Below, one piece after another: positions 1-12,220 of a stretch of 64,000 nt of DNA (positions are counted from its first letter, which is position 1; every line of letters begins with the position of its first letter). The DNA is from Dipteris shenzhenensis (lineage: Eukaryota; Polypodiophyta; Polypodiopsida; Gleicheniales). The stretch lies in assembly GCA_047967505.1 (NCBI GenBank), contig CM106538.1; one strand, given 5' to 3'. Position numbers and translations under genes: made by a program. Below the pieces are notes generated by a model. The model saw only the letters and a list, made by a program, of their open reading frames with translations. It did not search any database and was not told where the DNA came from.

Positions 1-3000
1 AGCCAGAGTTGTGGGTTGCCCTTGTTATTGTAGTAAGGCTTTTAGCACCTAGAGATGCTACTGGCTTCATCTGGTTCTCACTTGTCTTGAAAAATGGGCA
101 AAGATCCATAAAATTAGGTCATTCAGGGAACTCTCATGCTTCAAGGGGTCCAAAACATCTTTATAAGAGGCCCAAAACATCCACACAGGCAAATGGAAAT
201 CACCAACACACAATCCCAAAGATTAAGCTGAATTAAGGCCTATAGCAGCACAGATTGAGTTAGGGCCTAATTCAACACCATCGAGTTGTAGGTTAAGTCA
301 GCACCCATAGGTTTAATGAGATTTTAGCATATGTCAATTTATGATTATTTTAGCGATGCCACGTTGTGGTTTCAGTGCGTGGGATTGTCAACTAACTCAG
401 CTCGCTAAATTAGCTGATTTTTATGAAAATAAGGCCGTGGGACCCCCACGGTGAATTAAAAATTTCAACAGAACTTTGCCAAATTGTCTTCTTCTAGTTT
501 GTTTCCATGGTGTAAACCTAAATTTGTTTTTACTATATCCTCATAGGCTTTGTTTTTTCACAAATGATAAATCATCTTGCTATCATTGGCCTTGTAATCA
601 AGAATTCCCAAGGTTAACAACTCTATGGTATGGCGACTACTTTGAATGCTTGTCTACTGTGAACTTATGACTGTGTAGTCATGTGCACATACATAATCTG
701 TGGGCTTTGTGTGGGTCTACAACTATTGTGTATGACTACTATAGTCTACCATAATTAAAAGAAAAAAACTATTTTTAATATATGCACCACATCAAAGTTC
801 TTTATTGGTCCTTATATATGTGCTTATATCATTGGTCCTTCCTCTATTGTCATCCACCACATCAAAGTTCTTTGATCTTTCTTTATACGCTACGAGCTAC
901 TGGTCCCACCTTTCCTCTTGGCCACTGAATAGGAAAAAATAATGCGTGTTAGGGTTGAAAATAACTCATCAAAATAAAATTCCGTCACGTCAATGGGCCT
1001 CATGCTTCTCATATCTAGCCTTGGAGTTTTGGGCTTCAAATGTGTCTGAGAGTTTCACTTACTTACCCATTGAAACCTTGAAATATGAGTTTATCTTTGC
1101 TTAGCCCATGGAGTTAGCATTCTTTAGGTAGGAGTAATTTTGCATAATAGATTTCCATTATTTATAGGACCATTAACCTTGCACCAATAAATGAGGTCTT
1201 CGTCTAATGTGAAGCTCATCTAAACTACTTTAAACATGCCTTCTTACATTGAATTCTTATTTCTCTAAAATTCATATTTTGTCCAATTTGCAATTTTTGC
1301 ACTTAAGAGAATTTCTTTAGGCTTTTAATCTTAGATGTGGAAAAAGGACACTAACAACCTATGATTTTATTAATGGTCCAAAGCTAGCTTACAAGAAAGA
1401 ATATGCAACCCAACCCAAAGTCATTCTCACATGTTTCAAATCAACTCAAGGCCATAAAAGCTATTGCTCATTAGAGTTAATATTTGAACTACTTATGAAC
1501 CTCTCAACACTTTGTCAAAAATGACTTTATGTTGTATAACTTAAGGTACACGTTTTGTAATCACGATATCAAACCACCCACTTACCCCTATGTAATGACG
1601 AGTTGTAAAAACTAAACATTACTATTCAAGAGGCCACTTGAAGCACATGCCATATAAGTAGCAGAGTGAGTAGGAACCTTTTGCTTGTGCCCACCAAAAC
1701 TTGTCTCGTTATTAACACGACACTTCATAATTGTTTACCACCCAAAGGACACCACAAATCTATTGGTTTTTAACAACACATTTTACTTTTGAGTAAAAAG
1801 ACACAAAGATGTTGGAGAGTTGTGCAACTAGAGGTATGCAAAAGCAAAGATCTAGCTAGATCTATTAGAAAACTATGTGAGACTACTTATACTAGCAAGC
1901 ATATGAGATGGATTGATTGATTTGTGAGGGGACACATTTTTTCAAGAAATGATCCTTGCTATTTCAACTTGATATTATTATCTATTTGCGCTATTGAGTA
2001 AGTCTAAAGTTGATATCATTCTCAATTAATGCTATGGGTATGTATTGTTGATTGTTAATATTAGTGAAAAGGTTTAAGACAAAAATGCATTGTTAATATA
2101 TGTGAAAACTTCAACAAAACTCCATTGTTTCTATATGTGAAAACTTCAACAAGACTCTATTGTTTCAAAGTTAATTAGTGATTCAATGAAGATGTTTTGA
2201 GATATTACAATTTCGTAAACATGGGTGATAGTAGAAGATATTTTAAAAAGAGAGAAAAAGATAAAAAGATGGAAAAAGTATTGACAAACAATAGACTAAA
2301 GAATAGAAAAGGATAAGATAAGGATAAAAGAAAAGCAATGATATAGATAGAAAAACCTTTTATTAAAAGGCAAGCTTTATGGCTGAAGGGAAATACCCAT
2401 AGTCTTATAAAAAGAGTGTCTCTCCTACGTGATTTCTTATTTCTCAAGAAAATCTCTTGTATGTGACTTCTCATTTATGAAGAGAGAGCCTCCCTTAAGA
2501 TTGCCTTGCCATTTCGCGCGAGGAGGACTTCCTTGCCTAAAAGTTTCATTTAAAAATGGCACATAGAGAAGAAGTGAGAGAGGGGCTTCAAGAGCCACAC
2601 TAATACAAATTCATAGAGATTTGGCATCTACAAACATCCCTCTTCAAAAATGAGGGAGGATTTCAAAACCCTCACTATCTACGAGCCACATCCTCTTATT
2701 AGACTGAAGGGCAACAACATAGGCTCTTACTAGAACTAAGGAGGACGTCAAGTTAGGGCATAGTATAGATGAACCCATTGGAACAATGGCTCAAAAGGCA
2801 CGCATGGTCAACTCGAATTGTAAGTACAGCTAGTTTTGAAGGTTCCCTCCTTTTGGATAACAACCTCACTTCAGAGCTAGCTATACAAGAATCTCATTCC
2901 ACAATACAATAATAAGGGTGTTTAGAGACTTAACCCACACTACTAGCAAGATGCATTCAATGCACGATGGGCATGCATAGTAACTCATTTACTTTTCCAA

Positions 3001-3600
3001 CTTGGCAAAATTTTGCGCTGATAGAATCGAGTAATGAAGTCGATCTAATTGACAGCTATTCTCGATTAAATGACCTTTTGTACGCACAACTGTCAGCCAC
3101 CATTCAAAATTCGCGCCCCAGCCCCCCACCCGCATGGTTTCTTTCCGTCTAGACCCTACGCGCCCCGCGAAGAAAATGTTCCCTGTTACGTGAACGCGAG
3201 AACATTATCACAGCAAACAATGCAGTATTCCAATGTCGCGCGAGTCGTGTAATCAAGCAGATACTTGATTCATGTGTTTGAAAGCAAGCCAAGGTACAAC
3301 AATCAAGATAAGCTAACATGCATAAGAACCAATCTCCACAAATAAAATGATATCAACATTGCGGGCTGCAGGAAGGCAACCTATTTATCCCTCTGGACCC
3401 AGCACTTTCCGTTTCAAACGACGTTGTACACCAACATCAGCTTTGAAAATTATTTATGCTGATTTGCAACACCTTCGCACATTCGCATTTTTGGCCCCTC
3501 AAGCAGTTGCACCAGCTTTCCCATGCATGACGTTTAAAACAAGGAACAGTTTCCAATCCTTAGCTCCACAATATGAAAGGAGCACCAAATTTTGAAACAG
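1..3600. other. Non-coding stretch, no recognised gene
   Basis: I see no open frame with protein-like content here; the longest frames are short and unrelated to families I know. Small structures are present: a 7-bp stem hairpin around 434-450, a 19-bp direct repeat at 784-803 and 855-873, and a 35-bp tandem pair at 2088-2157. The last 600 bases lie downstream of the minus-strand LRX gene and may include its 3' untranslated region, but no clear polyadenylation signal was identified. Confidence 0.5.
2088..2157. repeat. 35-bp tandem duplication
   Basis: Two adjacent 35-bp units (2088-2122 and 2123-2157) differ at only a few positions. A partial third start follows at about 2158. The repeat lies in AT-rich non-coding DNA. 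Confidence 0.8.
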
Positions 3601-3690
3601 CTGATAAGGCCACAGCTCTAGGAGGAAAATGTTGGCCACGTGAATAATAGAGGAAACGGTTGTGAGAGGATGCTCAAAAACAATGCATGC

Positions 3691-6072
3691 CTAGTAAACA
3701 GGCGGGGGAGGAGACTGATACCTGTAAGGAGGAGGGGAGTTAGGGGGAGGGGGAGATGTGTAAAACACCTCTGGCGGGGGCGAGGACGGCGGGATTGAAG
3801 GTGGAAGTGGGGGCGATTCAGACTCACAAGGCGGCTGTGCAGGTGGGTTAGTAAATGGCGTGGGAAGCTGAGGTGAAGGTGCATTGGCGGATGGTGGAGG
3901 CGAGGATTGAGGAGGAAACTCTGGAGGTGGGGCTTTGTAAACATAAGGTGGTGTTGGGGATGGAGGAGGAAACACTGGTGGTGGGGATTTGGAAACGTAC
4001 GGTGGAGTTGGGGATGGAGAAGGGAACACCGGTTGTGGGGAAGGAGGAGATGCAAGGGGAGATGGGGGAGGAGGTGGCGGTGGTGATAAATACATATAAG
4101 GAGGTGTGAGTGGGGGTAGTGGAGGGGTGGGTAGAGGATATGTGTGAACGGGAGGGGATGGTGGAGGGTATGTATGCGCGGGAGGGGGTGGAGGAGAAGA
4201 GTGATAAGGCAAGGATGGTGGGGGTGAAGCAGGTGGAGGTGGAGGTGGAGGTGGAGGTGGTGGAGACTGAGATGGCATAGATGGGGGTCGGGGTGGGGGT
4301 GAAGGCGAAGCAGGTGGAGGTGGAGACAAAGATGGCAAGGAAGGTGAGGGTGGTGGAGGGGATGCAGGTAGAGGGGGAAGGGGAGGAGGGGGAGGTGAAT
4401 AATACTCGTATGGGGTTGGGGACACAGAAGGCACAACAGATGGCTGTGGAGGAGAAGCAGATTCAGAAGGGGAAGGAGCAGGGGAAGGAAAGACGGTAGG
4501 AGGAGAACCAGATGGAGCTGGTGAAAGAGGAATTGTGGAAGGAGCCGGTGGAGGAAAGAATGTAGGGGAAGAACCGGATTGAGAGGGGGCTGGAGGAAGA
4601 GGAATTGTGGGAGGGGGATGGTTGATTTTCTTAGGGCAGGTTCGAGGAGGGGGAGGAGGAGAAGCAGGAGGATGGAGAACAGGAGGAGTATGTTTGGGAG
4701 AAGCAGGAACACCATGACCACCACACCCAAACTCATCACAACTCTTTGTATGAGAAAGCTCTCCAGCACACTCCTTGAATGATCTCTGAGCTGGTCTCCC
4801 TGGAATACAATTGAACCTGTCGTTGAAGGAGACTCCCCTTACAGGAAGAGCTAGGCAATTGGGTGCCTCCCCAGTGAAGAAATTATCAGAGTAGGTGAAG
4901 TTCTCGAGCTTTGGAAGAGCACAGATCTCTGGAGGGATTTCCCCTGTAAACAAGTTGTCAGCTACGTCCAACTGCTCCAAGCTCACCATCTCTGCAATGG
5001 TCTCAGGTAGCGTCCCACTCAGCTGATTGAAGCTCACATCCAGCACCGTCAAGTTCCTGAGCTCCCCAATGTCTGGGTTGAGGCACCCAGTGAGCTGATT
5101 ATCGAGCAAAATGATTTCTTCAAGAGTGGCACCCAAGTTGCCAATGCTGGGGGGAACACAGCCAGAGAAGTGATTGTTAGCAAGGACAAGCACAGAGGCA
5201 GGGGAGCTACCGAGGTTGAGAGGGATGCCCTTGACAAATCTGTTGTTGTTGAGGAAGATGGCATCCAAGTTTCTACTGAATATAGTACTAGGGACCTCAC
5301 CCTCAAACTCATTGTAACGGAGATCAAGGTAATAGAGGCTAGGGAGGGAGAGCACAACAGTGGGGAAGGGACCAACAAAGCGGTTATTACTGAGGTCAAG
5401 CTCAAAGAGAAGGTGGAGGTTGCTGAAGCTGAGGGGGACAATGCCACAAAATCTGTTGGAGTTGATATGGAAGAGGGCGAGGTCCGTGAGGAGGCCAAGC
5501 TCTTCAGGAAGAAAACCAGCAAGATCTGCATGGTTAAGGTCTATGCCAGCCACAGTCTCTATGCAGGGATCATCAAGAGCTTCAGCACAGAAAACTCCTC
5601 TGTAGTTGCAGACTTCAGGGCCAACCCATGTTGCTGTGTATCCCAGAGGGTCGGAGAAGATGACCGATTTCCATGCTTGCAATGCAACGTATGCTTCCCT
5701 CTGCCTCTCGTTCTCGAACTCCAAGCTTGGATCTACCTCTACTGTTCTTCTCCTTCCCAATACTTCTTCCGCTGTTATCCTCCTCTTTGTTGTTGCCTCT
5801 CCGTAGAACTCCTCCACATGTGCCTGCTGTTTCTCCACCAGCTGCTTGCTATCTTCCTCCGTGAGATGCCTCCCTACGTAGAACCGCTCGGAAAACCCTC
5901 CGTCTGAACTCCTCCTACTTATTCCCGCGTCGATTTCCTCCGACAATCCTTCACCTACCTTTCCTGCACCTATCAACAGCACGCACAGCAGGAACATCCT
6001 CCCTCCCATCGCCCAGCATCGCTTGCCTGTGCCTCTCAGCTCGCCCATAGCCATCTTGCCTCGCTTCTTCAT
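3691..6072 (-). CDS. LRX: Leucine-rich repeat extensin (LRX) cell-wall protein
   Basis: This 793-codon intronless gene encodes a chimeric wall protein of the LRX family. Family members bind RALF peptides through the LRR domain and anchor in the wall through the extensin tail. Counting from the ATG at 6072, residues 26-43 form a hydrophobic secretion signal and about 112-170 carry the LRX-typical segment with ALQAWKS, ATWVGPEVCNYRGVFC and DDP. About ten LRRs run from 170 to 405 (GIDLNHADLAGFLPEELG, NSNRFCG). A Cys-rich hinge follows at 406-451 (CIPGRP, KECAGEL), then a Pro-rich extensin region to the end with SPPPP runs and Tyr cross-link motifs (YEYYS, YRYQS). A frame open to GTG at 6084 exists, but the first in-frame ATG is 6072; a further Met lies just before the hydrophobic stretch. 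No break was seen. Its length and domain order match known LRX proteins. Confidence 0.93.
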   Translation of the reverse strand: MKKRGKMAMGELRGTGKRCWAMGGRMFLLCVLLIGAGKVGEGLSEEIDAGISRRSSDGGFSERFYVGRHLTEEDSKQLVEKQQAHVEEFYGEATTKRRITAEEVLGRRRTVEVDPSLEFENERQREAYVALQAWKSVIFSDPLGYTATWVGPEVCNYRGVFCAEALDDPCIETVAGIDLNHADLAGFLPEELGLLTDLALFHINSNRFCGIVPLSFSNLHLLFELDLSNNRFVGPFPTVVLSLPSLYYLDLRYNEFEGEVPSTIFSRNLDAIFLNNNRFVKGIPLNLGSSPASVLVLANNHFSGCVPPSIGNLGATLEEIILLDNQLTGCLNPDIGELRNLTVLDVSFNQLSGTLPETIAEMVSLEQLDVADNLFTGEIPPEICALPKLENFTYSDNFFTGEAPNCLALPVRGVSFNDRFNCIPGRPAQRSFKECAGELSHTKSCDEFGCGGHGVPASPKHTPPVLHPPASPPPPPRTCPKKINHPPPTIPLPPAPSQSGSSPTFFPPPAPSTIPLSPAPSGSPPTVFPSPAPSPSESASPPQPSVVPSVSPTPYEYYSPPPPPLPPLPASPPPPSPSLPSLSPPPPASPSPPPRPPSMPSQSPPPPPPPPPPPASPPPSLPYHSSPPPPPAHTYPPPSPPVHTYPLPTPPLPPLTPPYMYLSPPPPPPPSPLASPPSPQPVFPSPSPTPPYVSKSPPPVFPPPSPTPPYVYKAPPPEFPPQSSPPPSANAPSPQLPTPFTNPPAQPPCESESPPLPPSIPPSSPPPEVFYTSPPPPNSPPPYRYQSPPPPVY

Positions 6073-6700
6073 TTTCTGTCCCACTAACAGCTTCTCATGC
6101 TCTCGCTGCCGCCAACCACAACTTCACTCCCCTTCTCCGTCAACCTTCCTCGTTCTCGCGCTGTTCAGCTCCTCCTTTCCTCAAAGCCAAGTGCAAATAT
6201 CTCGAGAACTTCTTTTCACTTCAAACCACGCTGTCTCTCTGCAGCCCAAGACCAGGCATCCATCCCCTGCAAGAGACTCTTCTTTTCTCCTCGCTAGATC
6301 CTGTTCTCTTCGATCTGCCACAAGGGTCGCTGCTACTGCATTCCGCTCTCGGACAGACAAATGCAATAACTTAAACTCCGCAAGCTTTCAGGCAAGCATC
6401 TCGTGCAAGACGAAAAACGAGAAATGCACCCGCAACGGGCAATGCAGCAAGAAAAAAAAGAAACTGGAGAGAAGGCGGAGTGGCCTTGAGTTCTCACCCT
6501 TACCAAAGAGGCGACGCCCACGTTTCTGAGAGGAAGCACAGCGGAAGCTCAGAAACGCGTCATGCGCGCAGGCAAGGAAGCTCAGAAGAGAGTGGAATCC
6601 AAGCCAGTCATGCAGGCAGGGCACGGGAGCAGCAGCAGGCGGGGCGTAAGCTTTTACTGTACTGGAAAGGCAGTCAACTGGAAGGCAACTTTTGAAGGGA
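6073..6700 (-). promoter_or_regulatory. Leader and proximal promoter of LRX
   Basis: This is the stretch immediately upstream of the LRX start on the minus strand. It is pyrimidine-rich on the plus strand and has only short frames that look like chance. I could not identify a convincing TATA box or upstream ORF, so the call rests on position alone. Confidence 0.35.
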
Positions 6701-7320
6701 CGTGATCTAGGGGGGGGGGCAGGGAAGATGAATATGGAAAAGGGGAAGCTTTAGAGGAGGAGAAGGAGGGAGAGCAGGGAGGGAGAGTGAGGAAGAGCGA
6801 TGGCTACGTAAAGTTGAGGGAGGAGGAGGTGTGCTGGCCTGCCCGGCAAGGCAGGGAAGGCACGCTCATCGCCCATAAACAGCACATGCTGCTGCGCCGT
6901 TCCAGGCTGCCTGCATTTGTTACCCCCTCTTCCCGTTGCTCAGTATGCCTCGTCACCCTCCCCCTAACCCTCTTCACCCCCCCTCTCCCTCACCCTCTTC
7001 ACCTAACCTTACACCTAACCTTACCCCCGCCCTTCCCCCTTATCTCGCTCCCTCATCTGCTCCTCATTAAATTCCAGCCCCCTTCGGTTGTTGCCCCCGC
7101 CCCCCCCCCCCCCTCGTTATTACTTTCCTTGGTTCCTATCTCAACCGTTTTCCTCCCCCCATCTTCCTTACCCCCCCCCTTTCATCCCACCTCCCATCCG
7201 CCGCGTCCTTCCCACTCAGACAATTTAACCCTCCCTTCCCGCCTCCTACTGCTGCTGTTGTGCATCGGTCGAAACTCGGGAACACTTCCGGAGATCGCGC
7301 TTCATCCTTGCAACTGCTGA
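6700..7320. repeat. Homopurine then homopyrimidine low-complexity tract
   Basis: A G run near 6711-6720 is followed by AGG-rich DNA to about 6830, then by C/T-rich DNA from about 6910 to 7250 that includes an uninterrupted C run near 7098-7111. Strings resembling CCTAACCTTA occur around 7000 but do not form a telomeric array. The tract could adopt triplex or quadruplex structure. No gene was seen. Confidence 0.6.
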
Positions 7321-9173
7321 TCAGTTCTTTTGAGTAATTCAATGTGACACTCGGTAAGCTGAAACATTTTGAGAAGTAAGAATGGGTTGACTTACAGATT
7401 CGCCTTTATTCTGACTAGTTAGGATAAACGTGTGTCCCTAGTCCTCAGTTTGATTCTTGCATCCATCGACAAGGGTACACTCTCCTAACTCAAGTTCAAC
7501 AAAGTCTCCATAGCAACTTATGAGCACCAATTTCCATTTTACTTGAACTAGCAAAATCACCTACTTGGGAGCTCACACAAGTTGGGAGTTCGCACATGTT
7601 GGAGCTACTTTCTAGTTCAAAATCACTTACTTGACTCGGATGGGGAGGGCACAAAGAAATGGACCCTCAACCCTCCACATGATCTAAAAGTTGTTCTAAC
7701 TATAAGGAAGCCGAATGCCTCTAATGTGGAAGACTTACATCATTCACAAAATAGCATATGTGATGGCAACAAGGTCAAGCCTCTTCAAGCATGGGGAAAT
7801 TCGTAATGGGAGCATCTTCAAGCATAGGGTCCAAGTGGGCTTCAGATCCGCAACTATTGGAGCGGCTACCAAGGCCCTTCTTAGGGACTTTGGCCGAATT
7901 CTTGACCCCTCAGATCTAGTGGTCAGCCACACACTTTTATCTATGGAACACAATCTTAGGGTAGGATGATTTTGACCTGTTGGCTCAGTGCCCAACGTAG
8001 GTCGTGGCGCCCGCCATTAGGACTGACCATCCTCCTTAATACACCCAGCATTTATAAATTAAAAAAAAAAAAACAAGGTCGAGCCTCATTTCGCAATTGC
8101 AATACAGTCAAGGCTGCCAATCATGTCCTTGTTACTCACCCCATCCCACACGTGCCCTCCAAGAGGTCAATGTTTGTATCATGGCACTACTGAACTCATC
8201 ATACAACGCAATGTGAACAAGAACTCAAAAACTTTCTTCGCAACTAGGTAAAGAGAAGGTCAACATCACTAGACCATCCTTTATGTAAGCACAACCAGGG
8301 TTCTCACTCCATCTCATACGAACATTGTATGCTCTTCAAGGAGTCAAGTTTTCAACAGTGACCTCATCTTACAAGGCAACATGAACATGAACTCAGAATT
8401 CCTCAAAGATTAGATAAAGAAAAGGACGAGTTTGACTAATGCATGCATAACATACACTGGATCGTGCTTTCTATAAGCACAACCATAGAATTCCAACCTA
8501 TGCCTTTATGTTTGCATTGTGTAATTTGTTTTAGAACCCTATTTATGCTCAAATTATTAAACGAATGTGTGCAAATTTTGTATCTATTGTTGGGGCCCTT
8601 AAGTATAGATTACTTGTACGTAAAGTTTGTGATGTGCTATTATATTTTGCCTTGCTAGGTAGCTTCTAAGCAAGCCCAAGGATTGGGTTGCTAGTTTTCA
8701 ATATTTCCCCATAGTAAAGAAAGTCTAGGCCTTAGAGAATTTCTATACGACTAGAGCGGGTTGAGTTGCATTGTACAGGTATAAAAGCTTAGATTTATCA
8801 TGAAACTTTAAATGAGAAGTATGGTGATGTTCATCTATAGTAGACATTTTCACATGTTTCAACCAAGGCAAAAAATGGTAGCACATGCTATCCCTTTGCT
8901 TACTCCAAATATCACATTGTCAACCACCAATGGCACATGCTATCATCCTTCATTCATGTTCCAAAAGGCTTGGACAGAAGGGCTTAGTGACCTAACAAAT
9001 ACTCAAGTTGCTCTCCAAAACAAATTCCCTCAATTAATTAGTGTGGAGATTGTACGAAGCCTACTTCAAAATTTTGGGGGATTGTACAAAGCCTACCTCA
9101 AAATTTTAGGGGTTCCTTCCCAAAGTTTTCTTTTAAGAACAAACAAGTGTGCTTCTTGGTTTAATACTATTAT

Positions 9174-9176
<3 letters not shown>
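7321..9176. other. Non-coding stretch with a possible retroposon tail
   Basis: No gene was recognised. A 13-base A run at 8061-8073 ends a segment that reads like the 3' end of a retroposed copy, but no source and no target-site duplication was found. A diverged tandem duplication (8131-8488) lies just after it. Confidence 0.4.
8131..8488. repeat. Diverged tandem duplication, unit about 170-190 bp
   Basis: Two successive blocks (about 8131-8299 and 8300-8488) share the same order of short matches. Each has a 'ctcac..catc' opening, a 'tcaagg/aagaggtcaa' block, a 'caacgcaatgtgaac'-like core, and a closing 'taagcacaacca'. Identity is moderate, so this is an old duplication. No coding content was seen. 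Confidence 0.6.

Positions 9177-9240
<64 letters not shown>
9177..9240. repeat. (CT)32 microsatellite
   Basis: An uninterrupted CT dinucleotide array of 64 bp. Frames running through it, encoding SL or RE repeats, are artefacts of the array. Confidence 0.98.
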
Positions 9241-9243
<3 letters not shown>

Positions 9244-10233
9244 GTGCACGCCGCGCACACACTTACCAATAACTAATTTGTCACCAATGAAGGTGAACCT
9301 TTCAATAGATATATTGCTAAATAAAGTTTGGCAAAGGTAGTCCAAAAAGGTGCCAACAAGCGCTATGTTGAAAAACCAAGTTAGAGCAATCAATCAAGAG
9401 TTAATCCCAACAATGTGTCATACACCACCATGGATAGTTTACAAATTTTGTGTAGCCTAAGTAGTCCTACAACCAAAAGAGTGTGTAAGAGAAGAAGGCT
9501 AAAGGAATCAAGATTTCATCTCCAAAGGGAAATTGGGTGTATGATGGCATAAAGAATTGGCAAGTAGTATCTCACCAAATCCACGAAGGAAAGGGAGTGA
9601 TTCTAAGTTCAATAAGGCAAAACTCATAAGAATGGAAGATTTACTGGGGAGTCCACCAATGAAACCTCTAGTAATGATAGGACCCAAGATGAAGATTAAA
9701 TTTAAAAAATATACAAGCAAAGAGAGGGTGAAAATCCCCATTCACATTTAAAGAGCTTCCTTCAAATGGTGGATATATTGCAATGCAATATAGTAGGCAA
9801 ATAGTTGATGTACTTGCACAAAACATTTGGAGCTAAAGCTATCAAATGCTTTGAAAAAGTATCCGAACCATCTTTGCTGTACATGGAAGAGTTGAGGAAA
9901 GCATTTTCAAAGAGGTTTCAACATGACTTCAGTAAAGAAATGTGATGATAAAGCTCAATTTGAATCAAGTGAAGATTATAAGAGACGATGTATGACTTGA
10001 TGGCCCAAATAAGGTTGCTCACCAATCAATTGACATAAGTGGCCTGATTAATGGCGTAGAGTTGATGAATATGGAAATTAATGATCCAACAAGAATGTAC
10101 AAGGAATTCCTACACAAGGAAATTGTGATTGACAAGGGGATCATCAGTGGACCCAGAAGGAAGGACAAGGTAGTCTTCATGAACAACAAAGAAGAAAAAG
10201 AAGAAGGAGAAGAAGAAGAAGAAGAGTTGATCT
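9241..10233. other. Non-coding stretch ending in a GAA-rich tract
   Basis: No family was recognised. A frame near 10060-10233 reads as a short acidic segment only because of the GAA/GAG repeats at 10190-10227. The stretch ends sharply where similarity to the retroelement module at 25813 begins (10234). Confidence 0.5.
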
Positions 10234-11620
10234 GAGTCTCCGCAATACAATCTAAAGGGCATTGTGCGGCATTCTAGCCCACCACCTACAACCACCTCGG
10301 GATTATAATCCTCTTCAACCGGGTGCTACAAGCTCTCCAAGACTCACTTAAGTCCTTGGTGAACAATGTTGAAACAATACATGTAGCATATCTCGAGGAA
10401 CTAATCGAGGAGGAAGGCCAAGAAGCCATTGCAATATTTAACTCTACCGCCCCACCTACCAAAATCCCACAACCACCTCCTCTGGATCCCGCCCAACCCA
10501 CCCAGCAAGCCACCCAACCTCCCCTTGCTCACACAACATTGCCCGAATATTCTTCCAATGCCTCTAACACCACTACCACACAGCACGGGACCTCCGTCCA
10601 TCTCCTCTATGGCTCCGATCGACCTCCCTGAAGAACGCAACTCAAAGAAGCCAATTTTGTACAGACAGCTGATGATACAAAGCCAAGAGGCACATCAAAA
10701 GCGGAACCTATGTTCGTTGAAGATGACGAGGCTCCGCAAGCTCCTCCCTCCTCCCCGCCTGAAAATGTCCAGTGGTGCCCCGACTTGCAATCATTCTAAG
10801 AGCTGCCAGATAGTGCACTTATGCACCATTGGAAGCACCAACTTGAGGGCTCCCACCCCCATCTCTACGAAATCTTTGAGGTGCGCCCCCTCATAGACTA
10901 GCGGCGCATGCATCCAAAGCGCACAAGAGGAGGATACAACCTCGCCCCTGATGCTCCAGTCCCATGGACCGATGTAGATGCCAACCTACAGCCTCGCTGG
11001 CACATTCCCTTCCTAAAGTTGAAGCAATTTTGGCGGTACTACCATAGTGCCCACATCAATCGTCGGATCCACCCCCTGTACATGCCAATGGAACAATGAT
11101 GGTCTTGGGCGGAATTTCGAGAGCTCTAGCAAAAGGACCCTAATATGTTGTACAATTTTTCAAAGTACAACTTCCCAAAAGAAATGACTCAAGAGGGATT
11201 TTGCTTCTGCCTCCAGTCATTCAACAACATGTACGACTCAATACTCGATCTTGCTGTCGTGGCAGTGGTCCACTTCAACCGCCTCCTCCTCTTACTCCTC
11301 TGCGACCTCCCCGCCTACAGTCACCCCATCGACAATCGCCTCCACAATCCGACCAACCAGATTGTCTTAAACCCCGGCATCGGTCCTATGCAATTTCAGG
11401 ACCTCTACCTCTACCTCTACCTTCGCGTCCGTAATCTCCATAGACACCACATCTGCACGTACGAAAATATGCATGCCACCCACTTTTGGAAGTATCGCTC
11501 GTACCTCACTCAGCTAACTCCACGCCAGCTAGACCGCTATGTAGCCCTACATACATTCCTCACCACACACCTCCTGCAACGTGGCTGACGCGAGGGCGGA
11601 TCAGCAAACACGAAGGGGGG
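10234..11620 (+). pseudogene. ORFX, copy A: unknown ORF of the Ty3/gypsy family (3' remnant)
   Basis: This block is clearly homologous to 25813-27166 at the DNA level. It encodes, in broken frames, the same unknown protein: a Pro-rich segment with DPAQPTQQATQPPL (about 10470-10530), a block with MHPKRTRGGYN (about 10908), and a C-terminal block from 11145 with YNFSKYNFPKEMTQEGFCF and the ending HFWKYRSYLTQLTPRQLDR. The function is unknown and I recognise no domain. It stops just before a polypurine tract and LTR start, so it is the 3' end of an element whose 5' part is missing. The frame is broken by stops and shifts, so this copy is dead. Confidence 0.7.
11613..11620 (+). other. Polypurine tract before shared LTR
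   Basis: AAGGGGGG followed by CA and then TGTTAACATCC. The same arrangement recurs at 27157-27169 and 32491-32501, so it is the plus-strand priming site of this family. Confidence 0.75.
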
Positions 11621-11963
11621 CATGTTAACATCCACAGAGTACCGTCGCCGAATGCATGGTAATCAGTGATTAGAGGTGATTAGGCTTCATTATTTATTTC
11701 AACGGTTACAGCCATGGAAGGAGTACAATACAAGCTCAGAGAGTTTGAGCCCCAAATACCCCATGGTCAAAGATTGCAGGCAAGGGGCACAAGTTGCAGG
11801 TTCCAGCTCACAGGCTCTAGGTTTCAGCTGCAAGTTGTGGTTAAGTGTCTCGCGGGAGTTAAGCCTCACCACTCTAGGTTTTGAGCCTCGTACAAGGGGT
11901 TTGAACCCCAAATAGCTTAGGGCTTGGAGGCGCAAGGCTAACACAAGCGCTATTTGGGAGCCA

Positions 11964-12044
11964 GTTAGGAACACCTCCTAATGCCAGGCTTGATGTCCCA
12001 AGCCTCCTAATGCCGGTTAGGAACACCTCCTAATGCCAGGCTTG
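11964..12044. repeat. 29-bp direct repeat inside LTR 1
   Basis: Two identical 29-bp copies, 11964-11992 and 12016-12044, are offset by 52 bp. The intervening part repeats 'cctcctaatgcc' again, giving a small nested repeat. It is absent from the shorter LTR 3. Confidence 0.85.
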
Positions 12045-12212
12045 TCCCAAGCGCTTTTATATGGTTAACACAAGCACTATTTCCGCTAGTAGGGAGAGAT
12101 GGAAAGAATAGCAATATGCCTTGGCACCCTATGGCCCCAAGAGACGTTTAATGTAAAGAGAGGGAGAGTGCTAAAAGGAAAAGAGTTGGCCCTCCCTTCA
12201 AAAGGTGACATG

Positions 12213-12220
12213 TATAAAAG
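12213..12220 (+). promoter_or_regulatory. TATA box of LTR 1
   Basis: TATAAAAG sits in a block conserved with LTR 3 (32684-32691), upstream of a pyrimidine-rich segment. This is the expected layout for the U3/R promoter of an LTR. Confidence 0.6.

Noticed and set aside
3618-4769. 383-codon minus-strand frame rich in Leu, His and Pro
   Set aside because: It overlaps the extensin part of LRX in another frame. Long open frames are expected from the Pro codon repeats, and the composition is not that of a real protein.
5170-5907. 245-codon plus-strand frame
   Set aside because: It is antisense to the LRR part of LRX, which has unmistakable family motifs. The plus frame has none.
6985-7025. Telomere-like CCTAACCTTA strings
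   Set aside because: Only two irregular copies in a C/T-rich tract, and not the plant CCCTAAA unit.
9133-9393. Arg-Glu or Ser-Leu repeat proteins across 9177-9240
   Set aside because: They are translations of the CT microsatellite.
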